Shown here: positions 1 through 8,479 of the stretch, in pieces
Layout: each line of letters starts with the position of its first letter
How positions within the stretch are numbered: position 1 is the stretch's first letter
Source of the DNA: Rhizobacter terrae
GTDB taxonomy: Bacteria > Pseudomonadota > Gammaproteobacteria > Burkholderiales > Burkholderiaceae_C
Direction: 5' to 3'
Length of the DNA stretch: 64,000 nt
Assembly: GCF_003852895.1 (NCBI RefSeq)
Contig: NZ_QUSW01000007.1
Span: 62,001-126,000, forward strand
The notes under the pieces: model-generated
Told to the model about the DNA's origin: nothing
Database searches by the model: none
What the model saw: the letters and a program-made list of their open reading frames with translations, nothing else
Translations under genes and position numbers: made by a program

Positions 1-234
1 AGGACGGTCGTGCGGGTGGACCACGACGACGCCGAGGGCCCGCTGCTGCAGACCAGCGTGTCGGGCCGCCTCACGCCGCTGACCCGCCGCACGATGCGTT
101 CGGCCTTCTGGCGCATGCCCCTGATGAGCTTCGGCGTCATCGCGCGCATCCACTGGCAGGCGCTGAAGCTGTGGATCAAACGTGTCCCGTTCTTTGGAAA
201 GCCCGATGCCCCCAAGGCATTCCTGACCCGCTGA
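1..234 (+). CDS. DUF1365 family protein, C-terminal part only
   Basis: The reading frame is open from the first base of the window, so only about the last 77 residues are seen. The end (Arg/Lys-rich, with a stretch reading FGVIARIHWQALKLWIKRV) is typical of DUF1365 proteins, which are found directly upstream of cyclopropane-fatty-acyl-phospholipid-synthase-like methyltransferases in many proteobacteria. The next gene starts 4 bases after the stop codon, so the two are almost certainly co-transcribed. Biochemical function is unknown; a role in modifying membrane lipid acyl chains is inferred from the neighbour. The family call rests on the C-terminal style plus context. Confidence 0.75.
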   Translation, partial: RTVVRVDHDDAEGPLLQTSVSGRLTPLTRRTMRSAFWRMPLMSFGVIARIHWQALKLWIKRVPFFGKPDAPKAFLTR

Positions 235-238
235 AAAG

Positions 239-1456
239 ATGAGCACCAGCACTTTCGCCCCCCTTGCTCTCCCGCAGACGGCGCCTGCCTCCGCACGCGC
301 CGTGTTCCGGCTGATGAAGAACCTGCGCCACGGCACGCTGTCGGTGCAGATTCCCGACGGCACCACGGTGCTCTTCGGCACGCCCGGCGAGGGCGACCTG
401 CGAGCGGCCATCCGCCTGCGCAACTGGAACGTCTGCGCGGCGGCGATGAAATCGGGCGACATCGGATTCGCCGAGACCTTCATCGCCGGCGACTGGTCCA
501 CGCCTGACCTTACCGCCTTGCTGCGGCTGTTCATCGCCAACCGCGACGAGGTCGAGCAGGTCATCTACGGCACCTGGTGGGGCTCGCTGCTGTACCGCGT
601 GAAGCACCTGTTCAATCGCAACTCCCGCCAGGGCAGCAAGCGCAACATCCACGCGCACTACGACCTGGGCAACTCGTTCTACAAGCTGTGGCTGGACCCC
701 ACCATGAACTACAGCAGCGCATGGTTCGACGGCGACCTGGACCAGCCGATGGAGGTCGCGCAATGGGCCAAGGTGCGGCGCGCCTTGCGCGAATGCGGCG
801 TGAAGGCGGGGGACCGGGTGCTGGAGATCGGCTGCGGCTGGGGGGCGCTGGCCGAGAGCGCGGCGCGAGATTTCGGCGCGACGGTGACGGGCGTGACCTT
901 GTCGCGCGAGCAGCTCGAATGGGGGCAACAGCGCCTGGCCGCTGCGGGCCTGGCGGGTGAACTGCGTTTCCAGGACTACCGCGACATCGACGACGGCCCC
1001 TACGACGCGATCGCCTCCATCGAGATGTTCGAGGCGGTGGGCCGCGAATACTGGCGCAGCTACTTCCAGACCCTGCACGACCAGCTCAAGCCCGGCGGCC
1101 GCGCCTGCGTGCAGAGCATCGTCATCCGCGACGACCTGTTCGAGCGCTATGTGAAGTCCACCGACTTCATCCAGCAGTACATCTTTCCCGGCGGCTTGCT
1201 GCCCAGTCCGGGCGAGTTCCGCAAGGCTGCGTCGGCCGCAGGGCTGGCGGTGGTGAACGAACTGGACTTCGGCGGCGATTACGCCGAGACGCTGCGCCGT
1301 TGGCGCGAGCGCTTCCTGGCCGAGGATGCACGCGTGCGCCGCATCGGCTTCGACACGCGCTTCATGCGCATCTGGGAGTTCTACCTCGCGTACTGCGAGG
1401 CGGCATTTGCCACCGGCAACACCAGCGTCATGCAGTTCACGCTGAGGCGCGATTGA
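239..1456 (+). CDS. Cyclopropane-fatty-acyl-phospholipid synthase family methyltransferase
   Basis: A 405-residue SAM-dependent methyltransferase of the CfaA type. After an N-terminal lipid-binding region (about residues 1-130) comes the family signature HYDLGNSFYKLWLD with the following MNYSSAWF, then the SAM-binding motif VLEIGCGWG near residue 195. These enzymes transfer a methyl(ene) group from SAM to unsaturated acyl chains of membrane phospholipids. The usual Cys of the substrate loop (YSCAYF in many homologues) is Ser here. The gene lies between the DUF1365 gene and a gene for a chalcone-isomerase-like protein, and its stop codon overlaps the next start (TGATG). The cluster may make a modified (methylated or furan) fatty acid rather than a plain cyclopropane; that is inference. 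Confidence 0.93.
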   Translation: MSTSTFAPLALPQTAPASARAVFRLMKNLRHGTLSVQIPDGTTVLFGTPGEGDLRAAIRLRNWNVCAAAMKSGDIGFAETFIAGDWSTPDLTALLRLFIANRDEVEQVIYGTWWGSLLYRVKHLFNRNSRQGSKRNIHAHYDLGNSFYKLWLDPTMNYSSAWFDGDLDQPMEVAQWAKVRRALRECGVKAGDRVLEIGCGWGALAESAARDFGATVTGVTLSREQLEWGQQRLAAAGLAGELRFQDYRDIDDGPYDAIASIEMFEAVGREYWRSYFQTLHDQLKPGGRACVQSIVIRDDLFERYVKSTDFIQQYIFPGGLLPSPGEFRKAASAAGLAVVNELDFGGDYAETLRRWRERFLAEDARVRRIGFDTRFMRIWEFYLAYCEAAFATGNTSVMQFTLRRD

Positions 1457-2007
1457 TGCCGCACCTCACGCGGCGTCGATGTCTGACTTTGCTGGCCCTG
1501 CTGGCCGGCGTGGCGCTGCCCGCATGGGCGCAACCCGCCGTGCCACCCGAGGTAGGTGCCGAGCTGCCTGGCGCGAAGCTGCGCGGCAGCGGCCGGGCCA
1601 CCGTGCTGGGGCTGCACATCTACGACATCCGCCTGTGGGTGGACGATGCCTTCACCGACTACCCGAAGAGCTCGCTCGCGCTGGAGATCGAATACGGCCG
1701 CTCGCTCAGCGGCAAGCTCATCGCCGACCGCTCGCTCAAGGAGATGAAGCGCGGCGGCGAGATCGACGATGAGAAGGCTGAACGCTGGCTGGCCTTCATG
1801 CGCGGCACCTTCCCCGACGTGACCAAGGGCGATCGCATCACCGGCGTGTTCCAGCCGGGCACGGCCGCGCGCTTCTTCGTCAACGGCAAATTCAAGGCGG
1901 AGAACCGCGACGCCGAGTTCGCGCAGCGCTTCTTCGGCATCTGGTTGGCGACCCACACCTCCGAGCCCAAGCTGCGCGACGCCTTGCTCGGACAGGGCAA
2001 GGCATGA
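1456..2007 (+). CDS. Chalcone isomerase-like exported protein
   Basis: A 183-residue protein. The ATG at 1456 overlaps the stop of the methyltransferase gene and is followed by a clear Sec signal peptide (TRRRCLTLLALLAGVALPAWA) of about 25 residues, so this start is preferred over the longer frame from 1300. The mature part carries the chalcone isomerase-like pattern (GSGRATVLGLHIYDIRLWV, later RYFVNGKF-like RFFVNGKF). Bacterial members of this fold are not flavonoid isomerases; related proteins bind fatty acids. A periplasmic lipid-binding or isomerase role in the same lipid pathway as its neighbours is inferred. Confidence 0.85.
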   Translation: MPHLTRRRCLTLLALLAGVALPAWAQPAVPPEVGAELPGAKLRGSGRATVLGLHIYDIRLWVDDAFTDYPKSSLALEIEYGRSLSGKLIADRSLKEMKRGGEIDDEKAERWLAFMRGTFPDVTKGDRITGVFQPGTAARFFVNGKFKAENRDAEFAQRFFGIWLATHTSEPKLRDALLGQGKA

Positions 2008-2053
2008 AGGGGCTTTGCGCAACGGTCATGCGGCGGCCATAGACTGCGTTGCC

Positions 2054-2827
2054 ATGGCACTCAATCCACGCATCACGGACTGGAACGGCCAGGTGGTCTG
2101 GCTGGTGGGAGCATCCACCGGCATCGGCCGCGCGACGGCAGCGCTGCTGCACGCCCGTGGTGCACAGGTGGTGGTGTCGGCGCGGCACGCCAAGGCGCTC
2201 GCGGCCTTCGAGGCCGAGCGCCCCGGCAGCCTGGGCGTGCCGCTGGATGCCACCGACAAGGAGGCGGTGCATGCCGCCTGCGAGGTGGTGAGGAACCGTT
2301 TCGGGCGCATCGACCTCGCGATGTACTGCGCCGGCACCTACCAGGCCATGCGCGCCACGTCTTTCAAGCTCGACGAGGTGCTGCACCACCAGCGCGTGAA
2401 TTACGAGGGCGCGCTGCACTTGCTGGACGCAATGCTGCCGGTGCTCATGGCGCAGAGATCCGGCCACCTGAGCCTCGTGTCCAGCGTGGCGGGCTACCGC
2501 GGCCTGCCGCAGGCGCTGGCCTACGGGCCGACCAAGGCGGCGCTCATCAACCTCGCCGACATCCTCTACATGGACTTGCGGCCGCTGGGCATCGGCGTGT
2601 CGGTGGTGAACCCGGGTTTCGTGGAGACGCCGATGACGGCGGTCAACGAGTTCAAGATGCCCGCGCTCATCACGCCCGAGGAGGCCGCGCGGCAGATCGT
2701 CGCGGGCTGGGAGGCGGGTCGCTTCGAGATCCACTTTCCCAAGCGCTTCACGCTGTGGCTCAAGGCCTTGCGGCATGTCAGCGACGCGATGTATTTCCGC
2801 GCCATGAAGCGCGCGACGGGGCTGTGA
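2054..2827 (+). CDS. Short-chain dehydrogenase/reductase
   Basis: A 257-residue classical SDR. The ATG at 2054 places the dinucleotide motif GASTGIGRA at about residue 17, as expected; the in-frame start at 2015 would add an unsupported leader. The catalytic Ser lies in LVSSVAGY and the Tyr-x-x-x-Lys in YGPTKAAL. It probably reduces or oxidises a hydroxy/keto group with NAD(P)H. It sits 46 bases after the chalcone isomerase-like gene and 2 bases before the next gene, so it belongs to the lipid-modification operon. Substrate unknown. Confidence 0.9.
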   Translation: MALNPRITDWNGQVVWLVGASTGIGRATAALLHARGAQVVVSARHAKALAAFEAERPGSLGVPLDATDKEAVHAACEVVRNRFGRIDLAMYCAGTYQAMRATSFKLDEVLHHQRVNYEGALHLLDAMLPVLMAQRSGHLSLVSSVAGYRGLPQALAYGPTKAALINLADILYMDLRPLGIGVSVVNPGFVETPMTAVNEFKMPALITPEEAARQIVAGWEAGRFEIHFPKRFTLWLKALRHVSDAMYFRAMKRATGL

Positions 2828-2829
2828 GG

Positions 2830-3264
2830 ATGAAGGCGCAAGACCCGCGTGTTCAGCGAATCGTCACCTTGTTCGAGACGCTGACGCCGGCCGACGTGAA
2901 GCGCCTGGGCCACTTCTACGCCGCCAACGCGCGTTTCAAGGATCCGTTCAACGACGTGCAGGGCGTGCCCGCGATTGAAGGTGTGTTCGCGCACATGTTC
3001 GAGTCGCTGCACGAGCCGCGTTTCGTGGTGCACGAGGCCATCGTCCAGGGTGACCAATGCTTCCTCACCTGGGACTTTCTCTTCCGCTTCCAGCGCTATC
3101 GCAGCGACGTGCAGACGGTGCGCGGCGGCTCGCACCTGCGCTTCGATGCCGAAGGCCTGGTGTGCCTGCACCGCGACTACTGGGATGCGGCCGAGGAGCT
3201 GTACGAGAAGCTGCCGCTGCTGGGCGGGCTGATGCGCTGGCTCAAGCGCCGCGCCAACGCGTGA
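2830..3264 (+). CDS. NTF2-like (SnoaL-type) small protein
   Basis: A 144-residue protein with the nuclear-transport-factor-2-like fold pattern: an N-terminal helix ending LGHFYAANARFKDPFNDV, then alternating strands with the WDFLFRF and GGSHLRFDAEGLV segments. Such cone-shaped folds bind small hydrophobic ligands or serve as isomerases. The ATG at 2830 starts 2 bases after the SDR stop. DUF1365, Cfa-like, chalcone isomerase-like, SDR and NTF2-like genes are a recurrent set in Burkholderiales, which supports a shared pathway. The reaction is not known. Confidence 0.85.
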   Translation: MKAQDPRVQRIVTLFETLTPADVKRLGHFYAANARFKDPFNDVQGVPAIEGVFAHMFESLHEPRFVVHEAIVQGDQCFLTWDFLFRFQRYRSDVQTVRGGSHLRFDAEGLVCLHRDYWDAAEELYEKLPLLGGLMRWLKRRANA

Positions 3265-3421
3265 AACACGTGTAGGACAAGCCTGCGCCGCGGTGTGGGC
3301 GGGTGTGCCGCTGCGTTTCGAAGCGCCAACCGCTGAGCGGTTTTGTTGCGAAACGCGAGTCAACCGGTCCGGTCCAAGCCTGCATGTCCATGGCGCAAAT
3401 GCGCCGAAACAGGAGGCTGAC

Positions 3422-4006
3422 ATGACCCGATCCACCACCCTTCGCATGACCGCCATTGCCGCCGTGACCGCGCTGGTGGGCTTCAGCGCCCACGCCACCG
3501 AGGCGACGCAGTGGGACCCGCAGTCCGCGGGGACGACGGCATCCAGCGAGGCGACCACCGCCACCCACACTGCCTGGGCCACGGACCTGGGCGAGGCCAC
3601 GCAGTTCCATGACGCCATCACCCGCGACAGCGTGGCTTCGCGCCATCAGGTGAAGGAAGAGCTGAAGACCGCGCGTGCGCACGGCCTGCTCAACGACTCC
3701 GGCGAGGGCGGCGCGAGCGACCGCGTGCTGGCCCAGCGCGAAGCCTTCGTGCATGAGGAGCACGACCGCCTGGTGGCGCTGAACACGCCTGCGCCGGATG
3801 AGGACAAGATAGGCGAGATGATCGCCGCGATGACGCCCACCGACGAGTGGTTCTCCGACAGCATCTACGAGGCCTATGTGCCCGACAGCGCCGAGCGCCT
3901 GTCGATGGCCACCGACTCGCAGGATTTCGTCTACCGCCTGCCCACCGACCAGCAGGACCCTGACCGCCGGCCGATGATCGACCAGATGGTCGCGCTGCGT
4001 GATTGA
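3422..4006 (+). CDS. Small exported protein, DUF4148-like style
   Basis: A 194-residue protein with a strong ribosome binding site (AGGAGG at 3410-3415) before the ATG at 3422 and a Sec signal peptide ending near SAHA (about residue 24). The mature part is hydrophilic with the segment GEATQF followed by a helix rich in Lys/Arg/Glu. The same GEATQF motif occurs in the small exported protein at 37856, so the two are paralogues. Burkholderiales encode many such short periplasmic proteins of unknown function; the C-terminal half here is much longer than usual. I do not recognise a specific function. Confidence 0.75.
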   Translation: MTRSTTLRMTAIAAVTALVGFSAHATEATQWDPQSAGTTASSEATTATHTAWATDLGEATQFHDAITRDSVASRHQVKEELKTARAHGLLNDSGEGGASDRVLAQREAFVHEEHDRLVALNTPAPDEDKIGEMIAAMTPTDEWFSDSIYEAYVPDSAERLSMATDSQDFVYRLPTDQQDPDRRPMIDQMVALRD

Positions 4007-4019
4007 GGCTTGACCCTGG

Positions 4020-4982
4020 TCAACGCAGCCAGCCCTTGTTCCTGAAATAAAGGAAGGGCGCCGCCACCGAGGCCACCATCAACCCCAGCGCGTACGGGTA
4101 GCCCAGCGACCAGTCCAGTTCCGGCATGCCCTTGAAGTTCATGCCGTAGATGCTGGCGATCAACGTGGGCGGCAGCAGTGCGACGCTGGCGACCGAGAAG
4201 ATCTTGATGATCTTGTTCTGGTTGATGTTGATGAAGCCGACGGTGGCGTTCATCAGGAAGTTGATCTTGTCGAAGAGGAACGTGGTGTGGCTGTCCAGCG
4301 AGTCGATGTCGCGAAGGATCTGGCGGGCTTCCTCGAACTGCTCGGCGTTGAGCATGCGCGCGCGCATCATGAAGCTCACCGCGCGGCGCGTGTCCATCAC
4401 GTTGCGGCGGATGCGCCCGTTCAGGTCTTCCTCGCGCGCGATGGCGGCCAGCGCCTCGCCGGCGGTCTGGTCGTTCACGTCGGACTTGAGCACGCGGTTG
4501 CTCACCGCCTCCAGGCTGTCGTAGATGCCCTCCAGCGCATCGGCGCTGTACTCGGCGTCGGCGTCGTACAGCTTGAGCAGCACGTCCTTGGCGTCCTCGA
4601 TCAAGGCGGGGATGCGCCGCGCCCGCAGCCGCAGCAGCCGGAACACCGGCAGGTCTTCGGTGTGCACCGAGAACAGCACGCCCTTGAAGAGGATGAAGGC
4701 CACGCGCACGTTGCGCGGCGTCTCGCCGTCATCGATGAGGAAGTCGGAACGGATGTGCAACTCGCCGCTGTCTTCCTCGTAGAAGCGGGCCGACTCTTCC
4801 AGGTCGTCGTCCACCGCATCTTCGGGAATGGTCACGCCGAAATGCTGGGCGATCCAGCCTTTTTCCTCGGGCGTGGGTTCTTCCAGGTCGACCCAGACCG
4901 GCTGCACATGCGCCAGTTCGTCGAGGCTCTCGATTTCTTCCTGGAAGAGCCGGCCGTTGGCCAGCGTGAAAACGTTCAGCAT
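4020..4982 (-). CDS. corA: CorA family magnesium/cobalt transporter
   Basis: A 320-residue CorA-type divalent cation channel. It has a large acidic N-terminal cytoplasmic domain, a long helical stalk (residues about 150-255) and two C-terminal membrane segments. The signature YGMNF at about residue 279 follows the first membrane helix and marks the selectivity loop; the protein ends with the short basic tail RNKGWLR. Members work as homopentamers in the inner membrane and take up Mg2+ (or Co2+/Ni2+). It is convergent with the upstream exported-protein gene and has a 386-base leader region before hpf, in which no known magnesium riboswitch was recognised by eye. Confidence 0.95.
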   Translation of the reverse strand: MLNVFTLANGRLFQEEIESLDELAHVQPVWVDLEEPTPEEKGWIAQHFGVTIPEDAVDDDLEESARFYEEDSGELHIRSDFLIDDGETPRNVRVAFILFKGVLFSVHTEDLPVFRLLRLRARRIPALIEDAKDVLLKLYDADAEYSADALEGIYDSLEAVSNRVLKSDVNDQTAGEALAAIAREEDLNGRIRRNVMDTRRAVSFMMRARMLNAEQFEEARQILRDIDSLDSHTTFLFDKINFLMNATVGFININQNKIIKIFSVASVALLPPTLIASIYGMNFKGMPELDWSLGYPYALGLMVASVAAPFLYFRNKGWLR

Positions 4983-5368
4983 GGAAACTCCGGCAAGACG
5001 AAGGCGCGTGTCTCGCGGCTTCGGGGCCTGGGTGGATACGGGTTCGGGTACACATCCGACCGTCTCACCCCGGCCCGGGCCCGCGTCAGAACGCGCCGGG
5101 CCTGCTGGAGTGGACGGTCACCGAGTAGGGGGCACGTCCAAGAGGGCACTCCAAGGAGTAGCAAAGACCGAAATTATGGCATCCGATTCGCCTCCTGTGG
5201 CCGGGTGTTAGCGCTGGTGTCATTCGCTTGTCACACCCCCTGTTCGCGTGCACACTGGGTTCAACGACCTTGCGTCGATCAGACCGATTCCAGACCTCCG
5301 CTACCTCTTCCCATCCCTCGTCTTCCTGTTTCCTCCCGGTTTCCTCACCCCCTGTGAAAGGAGTACCC
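4983..5368. other. Gene-free divergent region between corA and hpf
   Basis: No convincing gene on either strand. The minus strand must carry the corA promoter and the plus strand the hpf promoter. Around 5068-5105 there is a very GC-rich self-complementary stretch (GGCCCGGGCCCGCG followed by CGCGCCGGGCC), able to fold on either strand. The last 100 bases before hpf are pyrimidine-rich on the plus strand and end in a good ribosome binding site (AAAGGAG, about 5357-5363). Confidence 0.6.
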
Positions 5369-5710
5369 ATGAACCTGACGATCAGCGGCCATCACCTTGA
5401 AGTGACGCCGGCTCTGCGCGAGTACGTGCTCACCAAGCTAGACCGTGTCACGCGGCATTTCGACCAGGTGGTGGACATCAATGTGCTGTTGTCAGTCGAA
5501 AAGCTGAAGGAAAAGGAACGCAGGCAGAAGGCCGAGGTCACGCTGCACGTGAAAGGCAAGGACATCTTTGTAGAAAATTCACACGAAGACCTCTACGCGG
5601 CCATCGACCAGCTGATGGACAAGCTGGATCGCCAGGTGTGCCGCCACAAGGACCGCATCAACGATCACCACCACGTTGCACCGAAGCGGATGGACGCCAC
5701 GACCAGCTGA
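5369..5710 (+). CDS. hpf: Ribosome hibernation promoting factor, short HPF
   Basis: A 113-residue HPF/RaiA family protein (start [20 protein letters not shown]). It binds the decoding and mRNA channel region of the 30S subunit and favours inactive 100S ribosome dimers in stationary phase. The length fits short HPF, which lacks the C-terminal dimerisation domain of the long form. The ATG at 5369 follows AAAGGAG. The order hpf-ptsN-hprK downstream is conserved in betaproteobacteria, usually with rpoN upstream; here corA lies upstream instead. A hairpin terminator follows. Confidence 0.95.
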   Translation: MNLTISGHHLEVTPALREYVLTKLDRVTRHFDQVVDINVLLSVEKLKEKERRQKAEVTLHVKGKDIFVENSHEDLYAAIDQLMDKLDRQVCRHKDRINDHHHVAPKRMDATTS

Positions 5711-5741
5711 CGGTCATGCCCAATTGCAACAGTGGTCAACC

Positions 5742-5766
5742 AAAGCGGCCTGAGGGCCGCTTTTTG
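5742..5766 (+). terminator. Rho-independent terminator after hpf
   Basis: Stem AAGCGGCC / GGCCGCTT (5743-5750 with 5755-5762) closed by a 4-base loop and running into a T tract at 5761-5765. It lies 32 bases downstream of the hpf stop codon, so hpf is separated transcriptionally from ptsN. Confidence 0.85.
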
Positions 5767-5837
5767 CTGCATATCGCACACCACCATGAACGCAGGGGCT
5801 GGTGGCGTTGCTGCGATGCAGCAGCCCGGTGCACAAT

Positions 5838-5871
5838 CTTTCGACGCAATAACCCCACTGATTTTTATAAT
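5838..5871 (+). promoter_or_regulatory. Possible promoter of ptsN-hprK
   Basis: A perfect -10 hexamer TATAAT at 5866-5871 lies about 70 bases before the ptsN start and after the hpf terminator. Upstream spacing allows a weak -35 (TTTCGA-like) near 5838-5845. The AT-rich stretch stands out in this GC-rich region. Assignment is by eye only. Confidence 0.45.
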
Positions 5872-5939
5872 TTGGTGACCCGGCCGAACGCGAGCGCCCC
5901 GCGAGGCCCCACAGGTTGAAGCAGGCGCCCGGACCCATC

Positions 5940-6410
5940 ATGAATCGTCTTGCCGCCATCCTGCCCGTCAGCAACGTCCTCGTCGACGTGGAATCCACGA
6001 GCAAGAAACGCGTGTTCGAGCATGCCGGGCTGCTGTTCGAAAACCAGCACGCCATCGCGCGTGCCACCGTCACCGACAACCTCTTCGCCCGCGAGCGCCT
6101 GGGTTCCACGGGCCTCGGCCATGGCGTGGCCATCCCCCACGGACGCATCAAGGGCCTGAAGAACCCGCTGGCCGCCGTATTGCGCGTGCAGCAGCCCATT
6201 CCCTTCGATGCGCCCGACGATGAGTCTGTCGCGCTGCTCATCTTCCTGCTGGTGCCTGAAGCGGCCACCCAGCGCCACCTCGAAATCCTGTCCGAAATCG
6301 CCGAGATGCTCAGCGACCGCGAACTGCGCGAGCGCCTGAAGACCGAGGGCGATGCGGCCAAGGTCCACGAGCTGATCTCCAATTGGGAACCGCTCAAGTC
6401 GGTCGCCTGA
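5940..6410 (+). CDS. ptsN: PTS IIA-like nitrogen-regulatory protein PtsN (EIIANtr)
   Basis: A 156-residue EIIA-Ntr protein. The phosphorylated His lies in GHGVAIPHGRI at about residue 67. In the nitrogen PTS it receives phosphate from NPr and regulates potassium uptake, nitrogen metabolism and PHB-type carbon storage through protein contacts. The start ATG at 5940 (MNRLAAILP) matches the usual family N-terminus better than the longer frame from 5916. hprK follows 40 bases downstream. Confidence 0.94.
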   Translation: MNRLAAILPVSNVLVDVESTSKKRVFEHAGLLFENQHAIARATVTDNLFARERLGSTGLGHGVAIPHGRIKGLKNPLAAVLRVQQPIPFDAPDDESVALLIFLLVPEAATQRHLEILSEIAEMLSDRELRERLKTEGDAAKVHELISNWEPLKSVA

Positions 6411-6450
6411 TCCATTCATGCTGTAAGGTTCCGGCTGGAGCCGAGACAGC

Positions 6451-7401
6451 GTGAAACCAACAAGCATCAGCGCGGAAGCGCTCTTCGAAGAACACCGCCC
6501 CTCCCTGCGCTGGGAGTGGATCGCCGGTCATGCCCACCCTGAGCGCCGCTTCGACGAGGCGGCCGTGCGCAACGCACAGTCTGCGGCGGACCTGGTGGGC
6601 TACCTCAACTACATCCACCCGTACCGTGTACAGCTCGTGGGGCGCCGCGAGGTGGCCTACCTCAGCCAGTCCACGCCCGACGTGATCGAGCGGCGCATCT
6701 CGCGCATCGTCACGCTGGAGCCGCCGGTGCTGATCGTGGCCGATGCGCAGACGCCCCCCGACAAGCTGGTGGCCATGTGCGACCGGGCGGACATCCCGCT
6801 GTTCGTGACGGAGGAATCCGCCGGCCACGTGATCGACGTGGTGCGCGGTTACCTGGGCCAGCTCTTCGCCGAACGCACGACCCGCCATGGCGTGTTCATG
6901 GACATTCTCGGCCTGGGGGTGCTGCTAACGGGTGAATCAGGGTTGGGCAAGAGCGAACTGGGCCTGGAACTGATCTCGCGCGGTCACGGCCTCGTCGCCG
7001 ACGACGCGGTGGACCTGTACCGCGTGTCGCAGACCTCGCTGGACGGCCGCTGCCCCGAACTGCTGCTGAATCTGCTTGAAGTGCGCGGCATCGGCTTGCT
7101 GGACATCAAGGCCATCTTCGGCGAGACGGCGGTGCGCCGGAAAATGCGGCTCAAGCTCATCGTGCACCTGGTGCGCAAGGAGACGCTGGAGCGCGAGTTC
7201 GAGCGGCTGCCTTACGAGCCGCTGTACGAGGACATCCTCGATGTGCCGGTCCGCAAGGTGGTGATCGCCGTGGACGCGGGCCGCAATCTGGCCGTGCTGG
7301 TGGAGGCGGCGGTGCGCAACACCATCTTGCAGCTGCGCGGTATCGACACGTACCGCGAGTTCATCGAGCGCCATCAGAAGGCCATGAACAAACCCGAATA
7401 G
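6451..7401 (+). CDS. hprK: HPr kinase/phosphorylase
   Basis: A 316-residue bifunctional HPr(Ser) kinase/phosphorylase. The N-terminal domain is followed by the Walker A motif GESGLGKSE (about residue 158) and the family signature [17 protein letters not shown] (about residues 209-225). It phosphorylates or dephosphorylates the seryl residue of HPr-like proteins. The start is GTG at 6451, preceded by GGAG. Linkage to ptsN is conserved in betaproteobacteria, where it forms part of a PTS regulatory chain rather than a sugar transporter. It is convergent with fur, with only 3 bases between the stops. Confidence 0.95.
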   Translation: MKPTSISAEALFEEHRPSLRWEWIAGHAHPERRFDEAAVRNAQSAADLVGYLNYIHPYRVQLVGRREVAYLSQSTPDVIERRISRIVTLEPPVLIVADAQTPPDKLVAMCDRADIPLFVTEESAGHVIDVVRGYLGQLFAERTTRHGVFMDILGLGVLLTGESGLGKSELGLELISRGHGLVADDAVDLYRVSQTSLDGRCPELLLNLLEVRGIGLLDIKAIFGETAVRRKMRLKLIVHLVRKETLEREFERLPYEPLYEDILDVPVRKVVIAVDAGRNLAVLVEAAVRNTILQLRGIDTYREFIERHQKAMNKPE

Positions 7402-7404
7402 GGT

Positions 7405-7839
7405 TTATTTGTTCGCCGGGCGGTGGGGGCAGTTTTTCTTGGTGCAGGCGGCGTAGAGGGACAGCGAATGCTCCTGCAGCTCGAACCCACGGGTCTGCGC
7501 CACCGCCTTCTGCCGCTTCTCGATCTCCGCGTCGAAGAACTCTTCCACCCGGCCGCAGTCCATGCAGACCAGGTGATCGTGGTGCTTGCCTTCGTTCAGC
7601 TCGAAAACCGACTTGCCCGTCTCGAAATGGTTGCGTGACAGCAGCCCGGCCTGTTCGAACTGCATCAGCACGCGGTAGACCGTCGCCAGTCCCACGTCGG
7701 AGCCTTCGGCCAGCAGCACCTTGAACACGTCTTCCGCGGTCATGTGCCGTTGGGTGGACTTCTGGAAGACCTCGAGGATCTTGATGCGCGGCAGGGTGGC
7801 TTTCAGCCCGCTGCTCTTGAGTTCGTCGGCGTGTGTCAT
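7405..7839 (-). CDS. fur: Ferric uptake regulator Fur
   Basis: A 144-residue Fur protein. The N-terminal winged helix (TLPRIKILEVF, then GLATVYRVLMQFEQAG recognition region) is followed by the metal-binding HHDHLVCMDCG motif (about residues 87-97) and a second cysteine pair near the C-terminus (ACTKKNCPH). It represses iron uptake genes when loaded with Fe2+. It is divergent from bamE with a 100-base shared spacer, an arrangement conserved widely in proteobacteria (omlA-fur). Confidence 0.96.
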   Translation of the reverse strand: MTHADELKSSGLKATLPRIKILEVFQKSTQRHMTAEDVFKVLLAEGSDVGLATVYRVLMQFEQAGLLSRNHFETGKSVFELNEGKHHDHLVCMDCGRVEEFFDAEIEKRQKAVAQTRGFELQEHSLSLYAACTKKNCPHRPANK

Positions 7840-7939
7840 GGAGGTGGCTCCGAAGCGGCGGCCGCCCGTGGGCCACCCGCTAGAATCGCTCGATCATATC
7901 GAGGTTGGCGCCCCCTGCCGGCGTTCCCCATCCGTGACC

Positions 7940-8479
7940 ATGCGTTCGCTCCCCTTTTCCCTTGGCGTGGCCGCCGCTGCGCTCTGTGCGCTGCTTGCAG
8001 GCTGTGAATCGCTGCAATCCTCCGACAACTTCCTGGGTGTGGTCACACCCTACCGGGTCGAGGTCGTGCAAGGCAACGTGGTCACCAAGGAGCAGGCCCA
8101 GGCGATCAAGCCGGGCATGAACCGCGCGCAGATCCGCGACATCCTCGGTGCGCCGCTCATCACCGACGCCTTCCACCAGAACCGGTGGGACTACGTCTTC
8201 ACCATCCGCCGCCAGGGCGCGGAACCCCAGCGCCGCAGCGTGGTGGTGCTGTTCGACGGCGACACCATGAAGAGCATCGACACGGGCGGCGAACTGCCGG
8301 CCGAGCGCGACTTCGTGCAGTCCATCGACACCTTCAAGACCAAGCGCAACGCCCCGCCGCTGGCGCTGACCGACGAGCAGGTCAAGGCCTTGCCCGTGCC
8401 CAAGAAGGTGGATGCGCCTGCGCAGGCAGCGGCCGCATCTGCGCCCGCACGCAGCTACCCGCCGCTCGAGGCCCGCTGA
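7940..8479 (+). CDS. bamE: Outer membrane assembly lipoprotein BamE
   Basis: A 179-residue lipoprotein of the SmpA/OmlA family. The signal peptide ends in the lipobox LLAG with Cys at about residue 20, giving an outer-membrane-anchored periplasmic protein. The BamE fold covers about residues 30-115 ([16 protein letters not shown] is the typical signature). It stabilises the BamA-BamD interaction of the outer membrane protein insertion machine. The C-terminus has an Ala/Pro-rich extension. The start at 7940 is set by the signal peptide. The stop overlaps the dapB start (TGATG). Confidence 0.94.
   Translation: MRSLPFSLGVAAAALCALLAGCESLQSSDNFLGVVTPYRVEVVQGNVVTKEQAQAIKPGMNRAQIRDILGAPLITDAFHQNRWDYVFTIRRQGAEPQRRSVVVLFDGDTMKSIDTGGELPAERDFVQSIDTFKTKRNAPPLALTDEQVKALPVPKKVDAPAQAAAASAPARSYPPLEAR

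Noticed and set aside
176..1078. Long minus-strand frames opposite real genes, such as this 300-codon one and others opposite leuS and maeB
   Set aside because: They are antisense shadows caused by high GC in the third codon position, with His/Arg/Val-rich nonsense composition.
4983..5368. Magnesium riboswitch upstream of corA
   Set aside because: No M-box or mgtA-type arrangement was recognised; only a GC-rich self-complementary stretch is visible.
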